DNA of 36,854 nucleotides from Acetobacteraceae bacterium (GTDB lineage Bacteria > Pseudomonadota > Alphaproteobacteria > Acetobacterales > Acetobacteraceae). The position numbers and the translations under genes were made by a program. Every line of letters begins with the position of its first letter. The first letter of the stretch is position 1. The stretch is taken from contig JASHRV010000126.1 of the NCBI GenBank assembly GCA_030037175.1, positions 1-36,854 on the forward strand. Reading direction: 5' to 3'. This document shows, piece by piece, positions 32,051-36,854 of the stretch. The notes under the pieces are model-generated. The model made no database searches, had not been told where the DNA came from, and saw only the letters and a program-made list of their open reading frames with translations.

Positions 32051-32781
32051 TGCGCGCGGCGCTGATCATCGCGCGACGCGAGCTGGACGGGTATTTCGCG
32101 ACACCCGTGGCCTATGTGTTCATCGTCATCTTCCTCGTGCTGCAGGGCACGCTGACGTTCAATGCGGGCGATTTCTTCGGCCGCGGGCAGGCCGATCTCG
32201 TGCCCTTCTTCAATTTCCTGCCCTGGGTCTTCCTGCTGCTCGTGCCCGCGATCAGCATGCGGCTCTGGGCGGAGGAGCGGCGGCTCGGCACGATCGAGCT
32301 TTTGCTCACGCTGCCGGTGACGGAAGGCCAGGCGGTGGTCGGGAAGTTCCTGGCCGCCTGGGCCTTCTGCATCATCGCGCTCGCCTTGACGTTTCCCTTC
32401 GTCATCACGGTGAATATCCTGGGCTCGCCCGACAACGGCGTGATCGCCTGCGGGTATCTCGGCGGCGTGCTGATCTCGGGCGCGTTCCTCGCGGTGGGAG
32501 CCGCGACCTCGGCGATGACCAAGAACCAGGTGATCGCCTTCGTGCTCGGGGTCGCGATCTCCTTCGTCTTCGCGCTTTCGGCCTATCCGGTGGTGACGGA
32601 TTTCCTCGACCGCAACCTGCCGGTGCTGGCCGAGATCGCGCGCGGCTTCTCGGTGATCGAGCGCTTCCAGTATTTCGCGCAAGGATTGATCCGCGTGCCG
32701 GACCTCGTCTTCTTCGCGAGCTTCATCGGATTCTGGCTGTTCGTGAACGCGGTCGTCGTCGATCACAGCAAGGCGGGCTGA
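32050..32781 (+). CDS. ABC-2 type permease, GldF-like
   Basis: A 243-aa inner-membrane protein with about six membrane segments, beginning with the cytoplasmic amphipathic ALIIARRELDGYFATPVAYV, characteristic of ABC-2/GldF permeases. Then come VFIVIFLVLQGTLTF, FLPWVFLLLVPAISMRLWAE, the conserved EERRLGTIELLLTLPVTEGQ cytoplasmic loop, and four further hydrophobic stretches to the end (FFASFIGFWLFVNAVVV). Starts one base inside the ATPase stop and ends 4 bases before the GldG-like gene, so a coupled unit. Confidence 0.9.
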   Translation: MRAALIIARRELDGYFATPVAYVFIVIFLVLQGTLTFNAGDFFGRGQADLVPFFNFLPWVFLLLVPAISMRLWAEERRLGTIELLLTLPVTEGQAVVGKFLAAWAFCIIALALTFPFVITVNILGSPDNGVIACGYLGGVLISGAFLAVGAATSAMTKNQVIAFVLGVAISFVFALSAYPVVTDFLDRNLPVLAEIARGFSVIERFQYFAQGLIRVPDLVFFASFIGFWLFVNAVVVDHSKAG

Positions 32782-32785
32782 GAGC

Positions 32786-34747
32786 ATGGCAGCAGCGGCG
32801 CACGCCCCGTCACGGCGGATCTGGTCTTCCGCGCTCGCGGTCGTCGCGGTGGCGGCGATCGCGATCGGCATCAATGTCTTCGTCGATTCGCGCTTCGCGG
32901 ACGCGCATCTCGATCTGACGGCGGGCAAGATCTATACGCTCTCGAAAGGAACGCGGGAGATCCTGGGAGAGCTCAAGGAGCCGATCACGCTCCGGCTCTA
33001 TTACTCGCGCGCGCTGGGCGCGCGGCTGCCGCTCTACGGCGAATATGCCGACCGGGTGCAGGCGATGCTGCGCGAGTACGCGGGGCTGGCGCATGGGATG
33101 ATCCGGCTCGAATTCTACGATCCGCAGCCCTTCAGCCGCGTGGAGGACCAGGCGCTGGGCTATGGGCTGACCGGCGTGCCGCTCGATCAGCAGGGGACGA
33201 AGGTTTATTTCGGGCTCGCGGGGACGAATCTGATCGATACGCAGCAGACGATCGCCTTCTTCGATCCCTCGCGCGCGCCGTTCCTCGAATATGACCTCAC
33301 AAGGCTCGTCGATGAGCTCGCGCACCCGAAGCCGCCGGTGATCGGGGTGATGTCCTCCCTGCCGCTCGGCGGCAATCCGCGGCTGATGATGATGGGGCAG
33401 GGGCAGCCGGGGCAGCCGGGCGGGCCGTGGATGTCCATGATCGAGCTGCAGAAGGATTTCCATGTCGAGCAGGTGCCGCTCGATACGCAGGTGATCGACC
33501 CCAAGATCCAGGTGCTGCTGGTGGCGCAGGCGCAGAATCTCTCGCAGCCCACGCTTTACGCGATCGACCAGTTCGTGATGCGCGGCGGGCGGCTGATGGT
33601 GATGGTCGATCCCTACAGCGATGCGGAGGCGAACATTCCGGGGCCGGAAGGCGTGCCTTCGGTCGATAATTCCTCGACCCTCGAGCCGCTGCTTTCGGAC
33701 TGGGGGATCGCATACGACGAGAACCAGGTGGTGTGCGATCTCGCGGGGGCGGTGACCGTGCAGGCGGGCGGTTCGGATCAGGTTTCCGCGGTGCCTTATG
33801 TGGCGTGGTTCATGATCCGGGACGGGATCTCCAAGAGCGATCCCGCGACGGCGGACCTGACGCAGGTGACGGTCGCGACGCCGGGCTATATCGCGAAAAA
33901 GCCGGGCGCGGACATCAGCTTCACCCCGCTCCTCGAATCGAGCCGGCAGTCCGAGCTGGTGCCGGTGAGCGAGGTGAGCGTGAACCCGAACCCGGAGAAG
34001 CTGGTCGCCGATTTCCGCGCCGCGGGCGGGCCGCGCGTGATCGCGGCACGGGTGCGGGGGATGCTGCATTCGGCGTTCAAGGGGCCGCCGGCGCTGCCGG
34101 CGGGCACCAAGCGGGCGGCGAACCTGCCGCCCTATATCGCGGAGACGAAGAGCCCGGCCGATCTCGTCGTCGTCGCGGACAGCGATATCCTGGCCGATCG
34201 GTTCTGGGTGCAGGTGCAGAATTTCTTCGGCCAGACCGAGGCCATTCCGTTCAGCGACAACGGGGCCTTCGTCTCCAACCTGGTGGGCTCGCTGGCGGGC
34301 GGCGATCTTCTGCTGGGCCTGCGCGGGCGGGGGACGGTGAGCCGGCCCTTCACCCTGATCGATGCGATGCAGGCGAGCGCGCAGGCGCGGTTCCGCCGCA
34401 CGGAGCTCGCCCTTCAGGCGAAGCTGAAGGACACCGAGGACAAGCTCACGGCGCTGCGCCAAGGGACGGCGAGCGGCGCGGCGGGCGGGGGCAAGGGCGC
34501 GGGTGCGGGGGCATCGGCGGCGATCCTGACGCCGGCGCAGAATGCGGCGATTGCGGCGGCCGAGCAGGAGATCGTGCAGACGCGCGAGCAGCTGCGGCAG
34601 GTGGAGTACGATCTCGACCGGAACATCGCGCGGCTGGAGACGGAACTCCGCATCTTCTGCGTCGTGCTCGTGCCCGTGCTGCTGGTGCTGATCGCGATCG
34701 GGCTCGGGCTCGCGCGCAGGCACCGGCGGAGGCATGCGCGCGCATGA
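32786..34747 (+). CDS. GldG-like ABC transporter auxiliary protein
   Basis: A 653-aa protein of the GldG / ABC-type auxiliary family. One membrane anchor at about residues 12-30, a large periplasmic part, and a second anchor near the C terminus (CVVLVPVLLVLIAIGLGLAR) followed by a basic tail. Typical blocks are DLTAGKIYTLSKGTREIL, PITLRLYYS, EYADRVQAMLREY, IRLEFYDPQPFS, and later FVMRGGRLMVMVDPYSDAEA. Before the last anchor, residues about 535-625 form a helical, probably coiled-coil region (TEDKLTALRQ, EQEIVQTREQLRQVEYDL) interrupted by a glycine/alanine-rich linker. It also has a short GQGQPGQPGG insert. The role is unknown outside gliding bacteria. Confidence 0.88.
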   Translation: MAAAAHAPSRRIWSSALAVVAVAAIAIGINVFVDSRFADAHLDLTAGKIYTLSKGTREILGELKEPITLRLYYSRALGARLPLYGEYADRVQAMLREYAGLAHGMIRLEFYDPQPFSRVEDQALGYGLTGVPLDQQGTKVYFGLAGTNLIDTQQTIAFFDPSRAPFLEYDLTRLVDELAHPKPPVIGVMSSLPLGGNPRLMMMGQGQPGQPGGPWMSMIELQKDFHVEQVPLDTQVIDPKIQVLLVAQAQNLSQPTLYAIDQFVMRGGRLMVMVDPYSDAEANIPGPEGVPSVDNSSTLEPLLSDWGIAYDENQVVCDLAGAVTVQAGGSDQVSAVPYVAWFMIRDGISKSDPATADLTQVTVATPGYIAKKPGADISFTPLLESSRQSELVPVSEVSVNPNPEKLVADFRAAGGPRVIAARVRGMLHSAFKGPPALPAGTKRAANLPPYIAETKSPADLVVVADSDILADRFWVQVQNFFGQTEAIPFSDNGAFVSNLVGSLAGGDLLLGLRGRGTVSRPFTLIDAMQASAQARFRRTELALQAKLKDTEDKLTALRQGTASGAAGGGKGAGAGASAAILTPAQNAAIAAAEQEIVQTREQLRQVEYDLDRNIARLETELRIFCVVLVPVLLVLIAIGLGLARRHRRRHARA

Positions 34748-35778
34748 AGCCCCGCACCAGCATCATTCTTGCCGTCATCGCCGCGATCGTGCTCGGCGCG
34801 GGATGGTATTTCGGGCCGCACCAGACGCCGGTTGCGGCGACGGAGGCGGCGGCGGGCACGCTTCTGTTCCCCGGGCTCGGCGGGACGATCGACAAGGCGG
34901 CGAAGATCGAGATCACCCATGCGGGCAGGCATTTCGCGATCCTGCGCAAGGGCGATGAATGGACGCTGCCGAGCCTCGGCTTCTATCCCGTGGAGGCGAC
35001 GAAGGTGCATGCGATGCTGGCGGGGCTTGCGGAGCTGCGCGTGCGCGCGCGGCGCACCGCGGACCCGGCGGAGTACGCGGCGATCGGCGTCGATGATCCG
35101 AGCAAGCCGGGGGCGGGCGGCACGCTCGTCGCGGTGAGCGATGGGGCGGGGCATGCGTTGGCGAGCCTGATCGTCGGGCATCAGAATTATGCGATGGCCG
35201 GCGATCAGACGGAGACGGTTTACGTGCGCCGGCCGGAGGAAAATCAGTCCTGGCTTGCGGAGGGCGCGCTCAGCATCGACACGGAGCCCGATCTCTGGAT
35301 CGATCAGAGCATCGCCAATATCGATCATGCGAAGGTGGTGCATGTCGCGATCACGCGCGGGGACGAGACGCTCGTCTTCGCGCCGAAGGACGGCAAGCTC
35401 GCGCTGATCGCGCCCGCGCAGCATGCGGCGCTCGAATCCTACAAGCTCGATACGGTGTGGCGCGCGCTCGAGGATCTTTCGTTCTCCACGGTGCGGGCGG
35501 GGCCGGTTCTGCCGGGCACGGCGTTCGCGCAGGGCGTCTATACGCTTGCGGGCGGGACCACGATCAAGGTGACGCTGGCGCACGAGGGAAAAGCGTTGTG
35601 GGCGCGCTTCGCCGTTGCCGGGACGGATGCCGAGGCGAAGCGGCTCGCGCAGAAATTCGGAGACTGGAGCTTCCAGCTTGGCGAGTGGCGCGAGAGCGCG
35701 CTGGCGCCGACGCTGGATGATCTGCTCAAGACGCCGCCGGCGGCGGCCGGGGCGGCGGGCGCGGCGCCGGGTCAGTGA
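34744..35778 (+). CDS. DUF4340 domain protein
   Basis: A 344-aa protein with one N-terminal membrane anchor (SIILAVIAAIVLGAGWYFG, residues 6-24) and a periplasmic beta-rich part with two DUF4340-like units: AKIEITHAGRHFAILRKGDE, then WTLPSLGFYPVEATKVHAML, and later ESYKLDTVWRALEDLSFSTV. Genes of this family regularly follow gldG-like genes, supporting a role in the same transporter complex. Starts in a 4-base overlap with the GldG-like gene, and its stop overlaps the NUDIX start. Ends in an alanine/glycine-rich tail. Function unknown. Confidence 0.87.
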   Translation: MKPRTSIILAVIAAIVLGAGWYFGPHQTPVAATEAAAGTLLFPGLGGTIDKAAKIEITHAGRHFAILRKGDEWTLPSLGFYPVEATKVHAMLAGLAELRVRARRTADPAEYAAIGVDDPSKPGAGGTLVAVSDGAGHALASLIVGHQNYAMAGDQTETVYVRRPEENQSWLAEGALSIDTEPDLWIDQSIANIDHAKVVHVAITRGDETLVFAPKDGKLALIAPAQHAALESYKLDTVWRALEDLSFSTVRAGPVLPGTAFAQGVYTLAGGTTIKVTLAHEGKALWARFAVAGTDAEAKRLAQKFGDWSFQLGEWRESALAPTLDDLLKTPPAAAGAAGAAPGQ

Positions 35779-36221
35779 GCGGCGATGCGGCCGGCCGGGA
35801 ATATCCCGTGCGGCCGGTGGTGGGCATCGGCATCATCGTGCTGCGGCGCGACGCCGTGCTTCTCGTTCGCCGCGGGCGGGCGCCGGCGCGGGGCGAATGG
35901 AGCCTGCCGGGCGGAGCGCAGGAGCTCGGCGAGACGGCGGAGGAGGCGGCGCGGCGCGAGCTTGCCGAGGAGACCAGGCTCACGGTGGGCGCGCTGCGGC
36001 TGGTGGGGCATTTCGACAGCATCCATCGCGACGAGGGCGGGCGGATCCGCTTTCACTACACAATCCTCGATTTCGCGGCGGATTATGTGTCGGGCGAGGC
36101 GCGGGCTGGATCGGATGTGGCCGAGTTGATCTGGGCGCCGGATGGCGGGCTCGCGCCGTTCGGCCTGCGGCCGCAGGCGCTGGCGATGATTGCGCGCGCG
36201 CGGGCGATGCTTTCCGGGTGA
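35775..36221 (+). CDS. NUDIX hydrolase
   Basis: A 148-aa NUDIX enzyme that cleaves a nucleoside diphosphate linked to some other group. The NUDIX box is complete at residues 47-69 (GAQELGETAEEAARREL, AEETRL). The sequence following it, DSIHRDEGGRIRFHYTILDF, resembles ADP-ribose/dinucleotide-type relatives, but substrate cannot be assigned. It starts with GTG 35775 and overlaps the DUF4340 stop by 4 bases, making it the fifth gene of the ABC transporter operon. Whether that means shared function or only shared transcription is unknown. Confidence 0.9.
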   Translation: MSGDAAGREYPVRPVVGIGIIVLRRDAVLLVRRGRAPARGEWSLPGGAQELGETAEEAARRELAEETRLTVGALRLVGHFDSIHRDEGGRIRFHYTILDFAADYVSGEARAGSDVAELIWAPDGGLAPFGLRPQALAMIARARAMLSG

Positions 36222-36241
36222 GGGCAGGGGATTTCAAGAGT

Positions 36242-36287
36242 GTTCTCTTTTGAAAAAGAGAACCAGAAAACTTTTATCCGTTTCTGG
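36242..36287. repeat. Two adjacent hairpins after the NUDIX gene
   Basis: GTTCTCTTT (36242-36250) and AAAGAGAAC (36255-36263) form a perfect 9-bp stem with loop TGAA. Overlapping its last base, CCAGAAA (36263-36269) pairs with TTTCTGG (36281-36287). It lies 20 bases after the NUDIX stop and is the most likely end of the ABC operon transcript. Confidence 0.6.
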
Positions 36288-36356
36288 TCGTGTTGATCCG
36301 TTCGTTCGGAGGCCCGAGATGCGGCCGGGTCCGGAAAACGGGGAAAAGTCTTTTTG

Positions 36357-36380
36357 CTTCTTTTTCTTCAGAAAAAGAAG
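36357..36380. repeat. 11-bp T/A-rich palindrome near the MFS gene 3' end
   Basis: CTTCTTTTTCT (36357-36367) and AGAAAAAGAAG (36370-36380) are exact complements with a 2-base gap, preceded by AAAGTCTTTTTG. This T-rich arm followed by an A-rich arm stands out in GC-rich DNA and resembles intergenic palindromes I associate with Acetobacteraceae (memory, unchecked). It lies 27 bases beyond the 3' end of the minus-strand transporter gene, as a terminator would. Confidence 0.6.
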
Positions 36381-36407
36381 GCTGTTTGCTTGACATTCCA
36401 ACACGCC

Positions 36408-36854
36408 CTAATGGGCGCCGGCGCCGCTGGCGGCACCCTTGCGGAGCATGGCGACGGCGAGCAGGGCCGCGAGCAGAACGGCGCCGAGCAGGCCGAAGCA
36501 GTCCGCGTAGCCCATGTAGGTGGCCTGGGCGCGGATGGTCTGGCCGATTGCGATCATCGCGCGGTGCATGGCGCCGGCGGGGTCCGGTGTTCCGTGGGCC
36601 ATGAAATAATGCTGGAGGAATCGGAGCTGCGTTTCGGTTGCGGGTTGCAGCGTGGAGACGTCGGCATTGATGATGAAGGAGTGGAACTGCTCGCGCTTGG
36701 TGAAGAAGGTTTCGAGCGCGGCGGTGCCGATCGCGCCGCCGAGATTGCGGAGCATGTTGAAGAGGCCGGAGGCGCCGCCTGCTTCGGCGGGAAGCACGCC
36801 GACCATGGCGATGGCGGAGAGAGGTGTCATGACGAGGGCCTGGCCGAAGGCGCG
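36408..36854 (-). CDS. DHA2-family MFS exporter (EmrB/QacA type), C-terminal part, cut by window end
   Basis: The minus-strand frame is open to the window edge (RAFGQALV before MTPLSAIAM), so the N-terminal part of this 14-TM exporter lies outside. The visible 148 residues contain ALVMTPLSAIAMVGVLPAEA, then GGASGLFNMLRNLGGAIGTA, the conserved motif of EmrB-type drug exporters. A periplasmic segment with TKREQFHSFIINADVSTLQP follows, and the last membrane helix is YADCFGLLGAVLLAALLAVAML. EmrB proteins work with an EmrA membrane-fusion partner to export drugs or weak acids using the proton gradient. Substrate unknown. Confidence 0.9.
   Translation of the reverse strand, partial: RAFGQALVMTPLSAIAMVGVLPAEAGGASGLFNMLRNLGGAIGTAALETFFTKREQFHSFIINADVSTLQPATETQLRFLQHYFMAHGTPDPAGAMHRAMIAIGQTIRAQATYMGYADCFGLLGAVLLAALLAVAMLRKGAASGAGAH

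Noticed and set aside
32810..34735. A 641-codon minus-strand frame antisense to the GldG-like gene
   Set aside because: Same composition artefact; the plus-strand product has clear family features and tight operon spacing.

Overview
The window is a GC-rich (roughly two-thirds G+C by eye), densely packed bacterial chromosome segment. It is most consistent with an alphaproteobacterium, and my best guess is the acetic-acid-bacteria family (Acetobacteraceae, Rhodospirillales). This rests on the gene families (RHH_4 ribbon-helix-helix protein, SdhE, AlaC-type aminotransferase, extra EF-G, GMC/Tat dehydrogenase pair), the heavy use of GTG starts and 1-4 bp gene overlaps, and short GC-rich and T/A-rich palindromes between genes. 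The family-level placement is inference. I see no rRNA, tRNA, CRISPR array, transposase or phage gene.

Layout. 1-4040: the 3' part of a phospholipase C gene, a small antisense gene with a DSFPASDPPS motif, a DUF1345 membrane protein, then a tartrate/D-malate dehydrogenase and a maleylacetoacetate isomerase-like GST. 4139-8381 (minus strand): a GMC flavoprotein dehydrogenase with its Tat-exported small subunit, glyoxalase I, an RHH protein and a nucleoside hydrolase. 8544-10014: a small exported protein and a TauD-family dioxygenase with three 14-bp repeats in its leader. 10015-14022: an EF-G that is not in a str operon, followed closely by an unknown 105-aa protein, a GmhA-type isomerase and a UDP-glucuronate 4-epimerase-like protein. 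14129-17926: an unknown 379-aa protein, then on the minus strand a GYD protein, a metallo-beta-lactamase-fold protein and an AlaC-type aminotransferase.

18069-25815 is a tight plus-strand run. A class III CoA-transferase and a ThDP-dependent 2-hydroxyacyl-CoA lyase/oxalyl-CoA decarboxylase-like enzyme are followed, with overlapping stop and start codons, by hypF, hypC, hypD and hypE. These four build the Fe(CN)2CO part of [NiFe]-hydrogenase. HypA, HypB and hydrogenase subunits are not in the window. An aldo/keto reductase follows at 25882.

27076-30987 (minus strand) holds sdhE and mfd. 31307-36221 (plus strand) is a Gld-type ABC transporter operon: ATPase, permease, GldG-like auxiliary protein and a DUF4340 protein, ending in an overlapping NUDIX hydrolase gene. 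The window closes with palindromic repeats and the 3' end of a DHA2-family MFS exporter gene.

The most interesting points are: (i) the coupling of a CoA-transferase/acyl-CoA lyase pair to hypFCDE, with the hypF start codon running straight into a palindrome; (ii) the EF-G paralogue operon containing an unknown small protein and sugar-nucleotide genes; (iii) the Gld-like ABC/DUF4340/NUDIX operon; (iv) several short exact tandem or phased repeats in leaders and intergenic regions, and one inside mfd.
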